A stretch of 64,000 nt of DNA from Isoetes taiwanensis (lineage: Eukaryota; Streptophyta; Lycopodiopsida; Isoetales; Isoetaceae), in assembly GCA_021234155.1 (NCBI GenBank), contig JAJEKV010000096.1:1250010-1314009 (forward strand). The letters are read 5' to 3'. Positions 12,499 through 22,582 of this stretch are shown here, piece after piece; within the stretch, counting starts at the first letter, position 1; each line of letters opens with the position of its first letter. Position numbers and translations under genes: made by a program. The notes beneath the pieces were generated by a model. The model had not been told where the DNA came from. It searched no databases and was given only the letters and a program-made list of their open reading frames with translations.

Positions 12499-14445
12499 TT
12501 AAACATTTGTATAAAAAAGTAGATGAGTCTCTGCGTCCTCATCTAGCTCATCACTCTCACTCATGTTATCAACAACTTCCCATAAGTTGTTTAGTTTTTT
12601 AATACAACTTTCTCTAATCTGTAATAGTTCTATTATATAAGCACCAATCAAACTCCCTTCTAAGGTGAATAATGTTTGGAGATTCTCAGCACATATTCCA
12701 TACCTATCTCGTATTCCTGAGTAAGCAACACAAGATAACAGGGCATGTTCCTCGCCCTCAACCTTGTTTTCTCCACATATCTGGCAGTATCTTTCTGTTC
12801 TAGGCACCACGTGACCCCACCTTCCTGTTTCCACTTCCAGATGATGTGAACTAAGACGGATTCTGCTGATATTATGTCTTTTTTGTATGGAGATATTCTC
12901 GTCCAGGTATCTTGCCTTCTCCAAATTGGGATTCATTATTTGCTTGTAAAGGATCATTTTGGTTTTCGGCTGAAGCCATAGTTTTTTCTGAATCTTCTCA
13001 AATACCCAGTGCCTTAGATCTACCTGTACCAAAACTGCCTCCTTATGCTGAATACCCCATTTTGCAAACCAATTTTCTACATCCTTAAACCAACCCTTGT
13101 CCCTGCTGGATTGCATAGCCAATTGCGGGATTCTTGATTGATCCATTTGTTGCAATTTCTGAAGATATCTGATACACCTTCGCCCTCTAACGGCATGGTC
13201 CCACTTTCTGCCAACATCATGGGATATGGAGTTTGGGCTTTTACCCCTAACTCTAATCTCAAGAATTTCTTCAGGACTTGCTCCACATCATCCCAAAGAC
13301 CTTGAGGCAAACTTGGTCCCCAAATTTCACACCCATATAAAACCACACTCTGTACTAGTGACTCAAAAAGTCTTATTTTAAGATGCCAGGACCACAGGAA
13401 TGCTTTCCTACACATGCTCTGCATAGCATACAGGGCCTTATGCCCGCCATCAATTCTCTGATTAACACAGGTGTTCCGGAGGTCAATAGAATTTCGGTGA
13501 TCTGTTTACTTGCTTTGGCAACATCTCTATCCACCTGATATCGCTGAAGTTTGTCTTCAACACATGATTTATATGTATCTTTCAGCCCATGCCTCATATG
13601 TAATCCTTTCTCTATTACCGGTATAATCTCAGTGCATGATCTTGTTATAGGTAAAGTTAGCAGCAACGGATTATGATCTGATTCCATTTGCTCTTCTCCT
13701 ATTGCAAAGGAGACGATCTGGTCCAATGCATCAGCAGAAATCATTACATAGTCAACTGTGCTACGGGCTCTACATGTGGTTTTAAAGGAGTCTGGAAATC
13801 TGCTCAATCCATTACATATCAATAAGTTAGTGCTGCCACAAAGACGGAGCAATTGTCTGCCAGATTTGGTGACTATTTTGTCTGTTGAATTCCTGTTCCA
13901 TCCATTAAGGCGGAGTTCTTCCTCATTCATTATTTCCAGCCATCTCGGATCATTATTCTCTGACAAAATTGGCGCTTGCCATGTGCTTGTACGTCCATTA
14001 AAGTCTCCTGATAGAATTACAATCCCTTTGCTTTGGTATTTCATTATGTCCTGCTCCAGATCAAAGAAAAGATCATCACAAGAAGCCTCGGTAACTGAGT
14101 ATGTTTGCTTATGCCGGGGTGCGAAATAACATATTGCCATGTAATATAGCCTCTTTGAACCTGTAATTTCTATCCAAATATACTGGTTGTTTCTGTCTTT
14201 CTTGACACCATGTATCAGATCTGCCTCACATAGCATGCCACGCCTCCATTCCCATTATGTCCATCTCTGAATTTTATGTTTTTGACAGAATATATTAATT
14301 GAAATCCTTCAATTTCTGGCAGCTCATACAGGTCATGCTCTTTGGATTCTACAAAACATATCATATCTATATCGGTAAGAAGCCCCTGAATACTGAAAGT
14401 CTTATCAATTGTCAGTCTGTTGATGTTCCAGATGACAATTTTCAG
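12499..14445 (-). pseudogene. LINE ORF2 with reverse-transcriptase core deleted
   Basis: The endonuclease is recognisable: WNINR near 14430, FVESKEHDLYELPEIEGF, then after a frameshift near 14225 SGDFNGRTSTWQ, STVDYVM and ESDHNPLLL. At about 13470 the sequence passes from the region just after the endonuclease straight to the region after the reverse-transcriptase active site (GGHKALYAMQSMCRKAF, QSVVLYGCEIWGP). No GCPLSP or YADD block is present. A further frame change lies near 13150. The C-terminus has CQICGENKVEGEEHALLSC. This copy could move only if a related element supplied a polymerase. Confidence 0.8.
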
Positions 14446-14460
14446 ACCTCCCGCGCTTTC

Positions 14461-15162
14461 CTAATCTGATACAACAGCCTTACCTTTCGCCCATTTCACT
14501 GTTTTGTTATTCAGCTTTGCCTCTTTGAATCTTGCAACTTCTTGCTTCTTCTCTTCTAACTGTTCTTTGGTCAAATCATCATTTATCCAGATGAATTTTC
14601 CCTTGAGCTCAAATCTCTGCTTCAATACCTGGAATCTTGTATCACGGTTGGGGAATTTAACTAAAACATGGCGAGTTCCCATACCTTTCTTCCCAACACG
14701 GAATGCTCCTATGATTTCTGGCTTAGGAACATGCATTTCTTCAGTAAAGAACTTCTCAATTCTTGTTTTTGTGTCCTCGTTTTCTGATTCCGGCAGCCCA
14801 ACTATACGAAGATTGAGAGCTCTTTGCTTACGATCATGTGTTTCTACATATTCTTCAAAAGCCTTTTTGATCTGCTCGACCTCTGCCATTACTGGTTCTG
14901 CTGGATTTGCTTGTAAATCTATGATTTCAGATTTTACCATCTCGATTTCTCCACGCATTTGCTCCATATTGGCACGCAACGTTTCATTTTCTGCCCTAAG
15001 ATGCTTGATTTCCATCATTAATTTGTCCTCTCTTCTAGCCGATTCTTGTCGAAATTCTGTCAGCTCCTTCCAGATTGCTGCTAGTGAGATCTCTTCACCG
15101 GATCCCGAAGTCTCTCCCTCAGAATCGTATTCCTTCTGCTGTGTTCTCTTTTTCTTGGCCAT
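14461..15162 (-). CDS. LINE ORF1 protein, intact, 233 aa
   Basis: This is a second, shorter ORF1 family. The start MAKKKRTQQKE at 15162 is preferred over an upstream in-frame ATG at 15354, because the added 64 codons run through the GA repeat and non-coding flank. Residues about 30-110 are heptad-rich (coiled coil: WKELTEFRQESARREDK onwards). The RRM-like block runs from RALNLRIVGLPESEN at about 125 to VLVKFPNRDTRFQVLKQRF. The end is lysine-rich (KGKFIWINDDLTKEQ, KWAKGKAVVSD). It shares the domain order of copy B ORF1 but is under 40% identical by eye. No in-frame stops are seen. Confidence 0.85.
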   Translation of the reverse strand: MAKKKRTQQKEYDSEGETSGSGEEISLAAIWKELTEFRQESARREDKLMMEIKHLRAENETLRANMEQMRGEIEMVKSEIIDLQANPAEPVMAEVEQIKKAFEEYVETHDRKQRALNLRIVGLPESENEDTKTRIEKFFTEEMHVPKPEIIGAFRVGKKGMGTRHVLVKFPNRDTRFQVLKQRFELKGKFIWINDDLTKEQLEEKKQEVARFKEAKLNNKTVKWAKGKAVVSD

Positions 15163-15204
15163 GTTACGATTTCCGCTAGGCACTAGGCGCTCAAGTTGGC
15201 CGCT

Positions 15205-15245
15205 AGAGATAGAGAGAGAGGGAGAGAGAGAGAGAGAGAGAGAGA
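15205..15245. repeat. Short interrupted (GA)n tract upstream of LINE C
   Basis: About 40 bp of GA with one GGG interruption marks the 5' boundary of LINE C. Dispersed GAGAGAT words continue to about 15370. Confidence 0.9.
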
Positions 15246-15375
15246 TGCCTTGGCCACATGCTGACTTAGAGATGACGAGAGACAATACGAGAGAATACGA
15301 GAGATGAGAGATGGGGGAGAGATGGGAGAGATGGGTGAGAGTGGGAAAACCCAACTCTCACCTTGAGAGATGATT

Positions 15376-15399
15376 CGCCCCTAACAGCCGTTAGGGGCG
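15376..15399. repeat. Perfect 10-bp inverted repeat, 4-nt loop
   Basis: CGCCCCTAAC at 15376-15385 pairs exactly with GTTAGGGGCG at 15390-15399 around an AGCC loop. It lies at the presumed left end of the Harbinger element, so it may be part of the terminal structure or the site of an earlier excision. Confidence 0.8.
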
Positions 15400-15765
15400 T
15401 TTTCATTGCCCACTAACCAAACAATTAGCCTTAATTTTCGCTGCCTGAAAAAACTGCCCGAAATGTTTCCCACACCGAAAACCAGGGGCGCCATTTCCCC
15501 TGCTTCTTGATCTTCAAGTCCGCCTAATTCTTGCTCCAAGTATCCAATTTCTCGAAGCAATTAGCCGATTACGATCCAGGTATTCATCAGATTACGCACG
15601 GATTTGCATTCTGTTTTTTGTGCATTCATACATTAAGTTTTGATCCTCAATTTTGTTTTAAGTCTTCCTTATTCCCATACAATTATTTGGATTCAGATGT
15701 CTAAGGCCTCTTGATCTGCTTTGCCAGCACCCAGCAAGCCTTTCGTGCCTCCTCGGATTGAAAAA

Positions 15766-16080
15766 ATGGCACCAAGAAGGACCCGGAAAATGACAGGCCA
15801 GATCTCCATGGATGTGCATTTGGAGACTAATTCTGAGCCAATTCCATCTTCAAGACAGCCAAAGGAAAAAAGACCCAAACGTGTATTGAGCGAAATTCAG
15901 GCATCCTCTGATATTGTGAGTGAATCTTTTGAAACCGAATCTGCTTTGGCTCTTGTTGTGCATGAGAAGGAAAATTCGAAAGTGATAGACACAAAGAATA
16001 GGAAGTCTCCTGTGCAATGGACAGATCAAGGTGTCTCCACATTCCTCAATCTCTTAAACGAGATGAAATTGGTAACCAAT
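15766..16080 (+). pseudogene. Harbinger Myb/SANT-like protein, 5' part
   Basis: The start is ATG at 15766 (MAPRRTRKMTGQ); an upstream in-frame TTG at 15721 is not needed. The first about 75 residues are basic and low in order, then the trihelix/Myb-like domain begins (SPVQWTDQGVSTFLNLLNEMK). The reading frame enters copia sequence after 16080 and stops within 17 codons. The protein resumes at 20312, where the last 49 bp of this part are repeated. In PIF/Harbinger elements this protein binds the element ends and brings in the transposase. Confidence 0.7.
16032..16080 (+). repeat. 49-bp direct repeat, left copy, flanking the copia insertion
   Basis: These 49 bases are identical to 20312-20360. 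They belong to the Myb/SANT gene and sit at both borders of the inserted copia sequence. Ty1/copia integration normally duplicates 5 bp, so this length is unusual. Confidence 0.9.
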
Positions 16081-16709
16081 TGTGAAGATATGTCAGGTTA
16101 TATTATATGCATTGTTTAACAATGTTGCATGATAAGATTGTGCAGGTCCATGAAGTCATATGCAATATTGATCTATGAGAAGCAGTGGCAGTAGGTCAAT
16201 AAGGAAGTATGAAGTCAATACTTGAAAAATTAGGTTGGTGGGCTGGTACTACCCGGACGTTGCTACACCCGCCAGAAAACGTCAGATACCCCCAGCCCGC
16301 AGGTTTAGGGTTTTGCAAGTCAAAGTCAACGGATATTTTGGGAAACCTAAATTTATGGACGGCAAGACCTATCTACTCCGTATCTTTAGGCAAGTCGGTA
16401 GACTTTCCAGTATAAGGGGACGCACAATCTACAGAGGAAGGCGTGGACAATCAGGCGGATTAAGATCTAGGAATGCCGGAATATGGCCCATACTAGCTTG
16501 GTTGATTGATCATAACTTGATTTAGATTTTGTGTGAAGTTCATAAGTGCACAAAGGAATTAGTGACCACAACTTGGCTTCCTTGGTACTAGATTCTATTG
16601 TACTTAAAGACTAAGACATATTTTATTGTCGAGAATGAGAGTTAAACTTTACATGTGTTTGTCTCATCCTTGCTATTGGAATTATCTAAGGGTTCATTAA
16701 TCTAACAAA

Positions 16710-16721
16710 GGGTATCGAGCC
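16710..16721 (+). other. Putative tRNA-Met primer-binding site
   Basis: GGGTATCGAGCC closely resembles the TGGTATCAGAGC motif that many plant copia elements use to prime on initiator tRNA-Met, with one base missing. It follows CTAACA, a plausible LTR end, and lies 20 bp before the gag frame. Confidence 0.5.
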
Positions 16722-16731
16722 TTAAAATTCC

Positions 16732-17467
16732 GTGCGGGATGTCAACGCTTTTGGAGCAAATCTCCTTAATTCCATTGAGATATTTAAAGGAGATAGTGGC
16801 TTTCAGTTATGGAAGCAAAGTATAAAGGAGGTATTGGAATTTGAAAATCTATGGTATTTATGTGATGTAAATACAACTGGTACAAAGAAACAGCCTTCGG
16901 GGATTCTAGTGGTGATTGTGCAGGGAGGACCCTCTTGCTAGTGCTAGCTCACATTGCGGTGTGGTGCACAGTGCCGGATCTCCGTGCACGGGAGGAGCTG
17001 CTAGTGCAAGTGTTGGTGGAGGTACCACCCTGAGGACAAGTGCTGATGAGAAAACAAAAATTATGGAAGCTCAATCAATAATCAGCAGCAAGGTTGGTAC
17101 TGTGATTAAGTTAAAATTAAGAGGCAAATCTCCAGCAGACATGTGGAAGTATATGATTGAAAATTATGAGATTAAATCATCATCTCAAATAGATGTTTTG
17201 GAAAAACAGCTAAGAAAGTTAAAGCTCTATGAAAGAGACAATATTACAGAATTTTTAGAGAAATTTGAGTCTATTATTGCTGACCTTGAAGGTGCAGGGG
17301 TTGTTCTTAATGATGACTACCAATTATTAGCTATTTCTAGAGCTGTATCTCACAATGCACAACTTGCTACTCTGTTGAGGAATGTTGCCAGGTCCAAGGA
17401 GCATGCCATTAAGATGATTCGTACAGAGTTTGAGCAAGGAAAGGATGCTGATGATGATGAGGCGTAA
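16732..17467 (+). pseudogene. Copia gag (capsid) region, interrupted
   Basis: The N-terminal part (SIEIFKGDSGFQLWKQSIKEVLEFENLWYLC) is typical of copia gag. The frame then breaks at about 16910-17045, where a G-rich insertion (GGAAGASVGGGTT) separates it from the next block. The second part (KAQSIIS through KGKSPADMWKYMIENYEI and QLRKLKLYERDNITEFLEKFESIIADLEGAG) is the helical gag domain known as UBN2. It stops at 17467 within an acidic DADDDEA tail. The zinc knuckles lie in another frame just downstream. Confidence 0.75.
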
Positions 17468-17522
17468 GTCTTTGTATCTTTGGTAAAAAGGTAAGAAATC
17501 TTATGATAAAAGGAAGATAGGT

Positions 17523-19318
17523 CCATGCTTTAAATGTAAAAGTTATGGACATTTGAAGATAAATTGTCCCAAGCAAGATAAAGAAATAGTCTGTTATAAC
17601 TGTGAAGGAAAGGGTCACATGGCAAACAAGTGTCCAAGTCCAAAAAGAAATAAAGGAAAAGATAAGAAATATTTTGAGGGCAAGAGCAGAGGAGGAAGAA
17701 ATAGTCCTAGCTTGAATGTGGTTAAAGAATCTGAGGAGGAAGAACTAGATGAAGATATAGAGGTAAATATCTCAACCAATTGTTTTTCAAAGGAAAAATC
17801 TCATAACAAGAATGTTCTCATTTTAGATTCAGGAGCTGAGAAATCAGTAGCTTCAAGCTCAAGATTGTTGAAAAATTGCAAAGGGGGAGCAAAAGGACAT
17901 GTACAGTTCGGGAATGGAGAGTTGAAGCAAATTAAAGATAGTGGAATGCTTGAGTTGTTTGATTTGCAAGGGAAGAAAGTTATACTGGAAAAAGTATTAT
18001 GTGTGCCTGGTCTTGTAAGGAATTTAATTTCCATTCTTGTGCATTAGTAGATCTTGGCTATAAGGTTGTGTTTGAAAGATTGCAATGTAATGTGTTATAT
18101 GAAAATAAAGTGAAGTTTATTGGCAGAAGAATTGGGAATCTATTTGGTCTTGATAACATACATTGTGAACCAACCTGTTTGAATCTTGTAACTATGCCAT
18201 CAGTTGATATATGGCATGGAAGGCTTGGTCATGCAAACTCCAAAGTCATTGAGTTATTATGTAAGAAAGGATTCATAGAAGCAGATCTGAATCAATCTGG
18301 AAAAACTATATGTGTAGGATGTGCACTTGGCAAACATAATCGACTAGTCTTTAAAAGATCTAACAAAAGAGCACAAGGTTTGCTGGATTTAGTTCACACT
18401 GATTTGTGTGGACCAATGAATATAACAGGGCTATCTGGAAAGAGATATTTCATGACCTTAATTGATGACTTTAGCAGACATACTCACATATATTGCTTGA
18501 AGACAAAACATAAGGCAATGGAAGTATTCAAACAATATGTAAATGAAGTTGAGACAGAAACTGGCAGAAAAATCAAGTGTTTGAGGTCTGACAGGGGTGG
18601 AGAATTTATGTCAGGAGAGTTTAAACAATATTGTAAACTTAAGGGAATAAGACGACAACTTACATGTAGATATTCACCTCAACAGAATGGAGTTGCAGAA
18701 AGAAAGAATAGAACTCTTCTCAATGCAGTGAGAAGTATGCTGAAATTCTCAGGGCTTCCAAATTTTCTATGGGAAGAGGCGGTTCAAGCAGCTGCCATGA
18801 TTCAAAATAGTCTGCCATCTGTAAGTATACAAGGGGCAATCCCTGATATGCTTTGGTCAGGGAAAACAATAGAGTACAATAAGCTAAGAATATATGGGTG
18901 CTTAGCATACACTCATATTCTGAAAGAGCTCAGGAAGAAATTAGATGACAGAGCCATGATTACATATCTAGTTGGATATGACAAACAATCTAAGGCATTT
19001 AGGTTATATAATCCAAGCACTAGAAAAATTGTGGTAAGTAGAGATGTAACCTTTGATGAATCTCAGGTTTATAAAGTGCTGATCAAGGAGAATAAACAGA
19101 AGGAGGTTGCTGAAAGCATAATTAATGCAGATAATGCTGAAAATGATATGACTAATATCAAAATGATTGATAATGATGATGATATATTAGATGATCAGCA
19201 AATCAGTGGTGCAGGGACTGAGGAGAACATTAATGAAGGAGGAGGTGATTCTGAAGAAGTCAAACCGCCAAATCCGAGTTCACAAACCGAGCCATCCGAG
19301 CCCTGTAACTATTGTTGA
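17523..19318 (+). pseudogene. Copia zinc knuckles, protease and integrase
   Basis: Two CCHC knuckles come first (CFKCKSYGHLKINC, CYNCEGKGHMANKC). The aspartic protease follows (LILDSGAEKS at about 17820). A frame change lies near 18030. The integrase then has the H-H-C-C zinc region (WHGRLGHANSK, C-x2-C in CVGCALGKHN) and the catalytic D-D-E triad: HTDLCGP, LRSDRGGEF, and the glutamate of NGVAERKNRT. An acidic C-terminal region follows and the frame stops at 19318. All key integrase residues are present, but the frame breaks mean no polyprotein can be made. Confidence 0.85.
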
Positions 19319-20309
19319 CTTACCTCAAAAGAAGAAAAGAGCTACTGAAGTAGAGAAGCTGCAACAAGCAAATATAAAAATTGATCCCTTAGTCCATGGT
19401 CGAACAACTCGAGGTAAGAGTAAAAGAATTCAGAATATAGAAGGTGAATTGGATAGTGTATTTGAGATTTTAGCCCACTTAGATCCAGAAATCCCAAATA
19501 CATATGAAGATGTATTAAACTCAGCAGAGAAAGGTAAATGGATAAACGCTATGAATGAGGAGATGGATTCATTTCATAATACTAAAACATATGAGCTTGT
19601 TGATAGACCTTGTGGGAAAAATATTGTAGGTAACAAGTGGCTATTCGAATAAAAGCGGTGTGGATGGGAAGACACCTAGATACAAAGCCGATTGGTTGCC
19701 CAAGGGTTCTCACGAGAAAAAAGGTCGACTTTGATGAAACCTTCTCTCCATTAGTGAAAATGAATAGCATTAGGATGTTATTGGCAATTGCAAATGCTTG
19801 TGATTTAGAAGTACATCATATGGATGTAAAGACCGCATTTTTGAATGCAACCTTAGAAGAAGAAATCTTTATGAAGCGTGCTCCGAGATTTGAACAGGGG
19901 AATTGACAAAGTTTGGAAGCTCAATAGAGCAGTATATGGGTTGAAACAGTTTCCTCGTGAATGGTATAAGTGTATGGATGGGTTTCTACGAGAGCATGAA
20001 TTTATTAAATTAGATAATGATGGAAATCTGTATAAATTCCAGCATGGGGAAGAATGGTGTATCATAGCATTGTATGTTGATGATAATATTATGGTAGCAA
20101 AAGGGACAACTTGCTTGAATATGTGCAAGGAATTGCTAAAACAAAGATTTGAAATGACTGACTTAGATGAGTTGAAGAACTTCCTAGGAGTTGAAATGAG
20201 CAGAAATAGAGCAGAAGGCATAATAATGCTTACTCAAAAGAAACAAATTCTAGACATGTTGAAGAAATTTAATATGCAAGATTGTAAAGCCCTAAATTGT
20301 AAACACTAG
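19319..20309 (+). pseudogene. Copia reverse transcriptase, incomplete
   Basis: Three overlapping frame segments together form the RT. The entry block is EKGKWINAMNEEMDSFHNTKTYELVD, followed by VDFDETFSPLVKMNSIRMLLAIA, DVKTAFLNATLEEEIFM and the catalytic LYVDDNIMVAKG at about 20070. Frame changes lie near 19640 and 19895. The domain ends at KKFNMQDCKALNCKH, where flanking Harbinger sequence begins, so the RT C-terminus and all of RNase H are lost. Confidence 0.85.
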
Positions 20310-20311
20310 AT

Positions 20312-21161
20312 TGTCTCCACATTCCTCAATCTCTTAAACGAGATGAAATTGGTAACCAATGGCACCCTCAACCTCTCCAACACACAATGGAGGGAAATTA
20401 TGATCAAATTGCAGCCATTTGTTGGGGGTTTAGTGGAGCTGAGACAACTAAAGAACAAATGGGAGCTGCAAGCTAAATTCAAAGATGAGAAGGAGGCTAG
20501 CCATACGGGTTCTGAACCATCAACTTGGCAGTGGTATGACAGAATGGAAGAGGTTAAGTATGGTGTTACCTCTGATAATCCAATTCCAGGGGGTGGTGAT
20601 GATGGTGAATTTGGGAATGAAGCTTTCGAGGCTGCAGACTTGCATACAAATTTCTCAGAATCTTTCATGAATGACACTTTCTTTGAAACTGTTGGAACAG
20701 ATGCAGCATTTGAAGACCACTTTGAAAATCCACCCAATTCAGATAATAATGTAAACACGGGAAATCCGAGCAGTCCAGTAATGCCAGAAATTCCAATCAA
20801 TAGGACACCAACAGGAAACCAGACAGATTCTTCAAGTCCTAGATCAGCTGCATGTAATCAGCCTGGAGTTTGTGGAAAACCCACAAGTAGAAAGAAGTCC
20901 AGGTTGCAGATAGATGAGGATATTGCAATGGGAATATCACAGATGGCAAGCACATTTGGAGACACTGAGGTCAAGAAATTAGATTTCCTGAAAGAAGAAA
21001 GTGCAAGAAAAATTGAGTTGGTTAGGGAATTGGAAACAATAAGGTCTGCCAATAGTTTGAAAATTGCTGAGTCCATGGCTGCAATGACTCAAAGCATTTG
21101 TGAAATGACAAAGGAGACATTGCTTGAAATTGCTAAATTGGCTGCCAAGAACAAGGATTAG
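20312..21161 (+). pseudogene. Harbinger Myb/SANT-like protein, 3' part
   Basis: The 49-bp repeat (20312-20360) restarts the Myb/SANT domain at the point where the 5' part was cut. The domain then finishes (LSNTQWREIMIKLQ, ELRQLKNKWELQAKFKDEKEAS, WQWYDRMEEVKYG). This TQW...LKNKW...W pattern is the trihelix-like domain of Harbinger accessory proteins. After an acidic, asparagine-rich linker comes a basic patch (GKPTSRKKSRLQIDEDIAMG) and a C-terminal helical segment (LKEESARKIELVRELETIRSANSLKIAESMAAM), likely a dimerisation or transposase-contact region. From 20343 the frame is open for 272 codons with no lesion. Confidence 0.75.
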
Positions 21162-21340
21162 AGGTACGTTTTCAATTTGTTTGCTTTTTAGAAATTGATT
21201 TTTGGAACTGTCTCAAACCCACTAGTATTCCTAAATATTGAATGACTTGTACTGGCCTGTTTCTTTAGTATTAATTATTGTCTTCTAGTCGCAATCACCC
21301 CAATTCGTAAAGGCTATTTAAGCTTTTCTCAATTCCTTGC

Positions 21341-21931
21341 ATGCAAGCCACTTCAGCCACTATGGTTCCAATCGTGAACAAAAAGCGCCTGAGATCTCCG
21401 AGCTTGTCTTCAACTTCCTCCAGTTCCTCTTCATATTCCACGTCTCGGGAATCTTCTTCCTCATCTTCCAGCTCAAGGTCATATTTTTCTGAGTACTCTT
21501 CATGGCCTACTACCAGCGAAGAAATCCTTCCAGATAGTAGTGCAGATGGTCCCGAGTTCAGCGATAATCCTGTCAGCTTAGAGAACGTCTTTCAGGAAAA
21601 CCATGTGCAAGAAGAAAGCCAAGAGGAGAATGAAGAAAGCCAAGAGCATGAAGAAGAAAGTCAGTTTTCTTTCCCCTCGGTCGAGGTATCTAACCCTGAA
21701 GTGGAAATCTTGTCCCACAAGCTAATCCACTGTTCTTATTCCAAACAGACTGTTGATGATTTTTATGAGATGGATGTTAATATTGAAGATGATGTTTTAG
21801 AATGGGCTGCTAATTCTGCTAAGAACCGGACAGCCCATATGGAGAGTGTTTACGTTAGGCATAATGGAAAATGGTGCCTCCAAGAGATACGAAATGTAAC
21901 CTTTCAGTGTGACCTTTGTCCCAGGATCTGA
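21341..21931 (+). CDS. Serine-rich acidic ORF of unknown function
   Basis: This ORF of up to 196 aa lies between the Myb gene and the transposase. The second ATG at 21362 (MVPIVNKKRLRSPSLSS) may be the true start. Residues about 20-55 are almost entirely serine, followed by glutamate/glutamine repeats (EESQEENEESQEHEEESQ). The final 80 residues look folded (VDDFYEMDVNIEDDVLEWAANSAKNRTAHMESVYVRHNGKWCLQEI) and end in FQCDLCPRI. I do not recognise a family. Its position suggests it belongs to the Harbinger unit, but a captured host exon is equally possible. Confidence 0.45.
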   Translation: MQATSATMVPIVNKKRLRSPSLSSTSSSSSSYSTSRESSSSSSSSRSYFSEYSSWPTTSEEILPDSSADGPEFSDNPVSLENVFQENHVQEESQEENEESQEHEEESQFSFPSVEVSNPEVEILSHKLIHCSYSKQTVDDFYEMDVNIEDDVLEWAANSAKNRTAHMESVYVRHNGKWCLQEIRNVTFQCDLCPRI

Positions 21932-22582
21932 GCTAAAAAAAATCGTGTTATGTCTTCATTTCCTTGGTGTTTCATATTTTTGTTTTCAAACAGGCTTCTC
22001 TTGTGTATATAAAATGGCATGCATGCCATTTGTTTTGCTGCTATAACTGTTCGAGTTCTGACAGAAGAAAATTTTTTTGTCCTTCTATTGATGCAGATTT
22101 CCTATGCTCATTGGAAGGCGTGTTTTTTTTTGGTTTTATGTTGTGGAGTCATTTGGCTCACATTCATTGTAACAGGCTGCTGATATACTGCACTGTTTTG
22201 AACAGTGCAGGATTTGAACATGTATTGAACTTTTATGAATACAAAACTTGGTTTACCTTCCTAATCCTGTGTTGTTGATATTTTATAGTCTTGAGTTTGT
22301 ATTAATGTGAAGTCATTTGACTCAGAAATGACTGTGACTGGCTGTTCAGTATTGATAATGAAATGTTTTCGAGCTCTAATTTATGTGTCACAAATTAAGC
22401 CCTAAACTCATGCTACAAACACATTTAACTTTTCATCATTCTGTAACAATACACGAGAGACAATTAAAGAGATCAAATCAAATACAATTGAATATGGTTT
22501 TCATTTTCTTGGCTACAAAATTAATTCAAAGCATGACATGTCCATCCAGATTCTCAAATAGCACGTGCCTCATTTGATCACC

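Larger units (their letters stand above)
16081..20311 (+). mobile_element. Ty1/copia retrotransposon, 3'-truncated
   Basis: The order is: leader or LTR-like sequence (16081 to about 16706), primer-binding site, gag, zinc knuckles, protease, integrase and reverse transcriptase. The integrase-before-RT order defines Ty1/copia. The element stops inside the reverse transcriptase at about 20308. There is no RNase H and no 3' LTR, so LTR borders cannot be defined by comparison. It lies inside the Harbinger Myb gene between two 49-bp repeats. Confidence 0.85.

Noticed and set aside
14504-15307. A 267-codon plus-strand frame opposite LINE C ORF1
   Set aside because: It is the antisense shadow of the intact ORF1, which has clear homologues in copies B and D.
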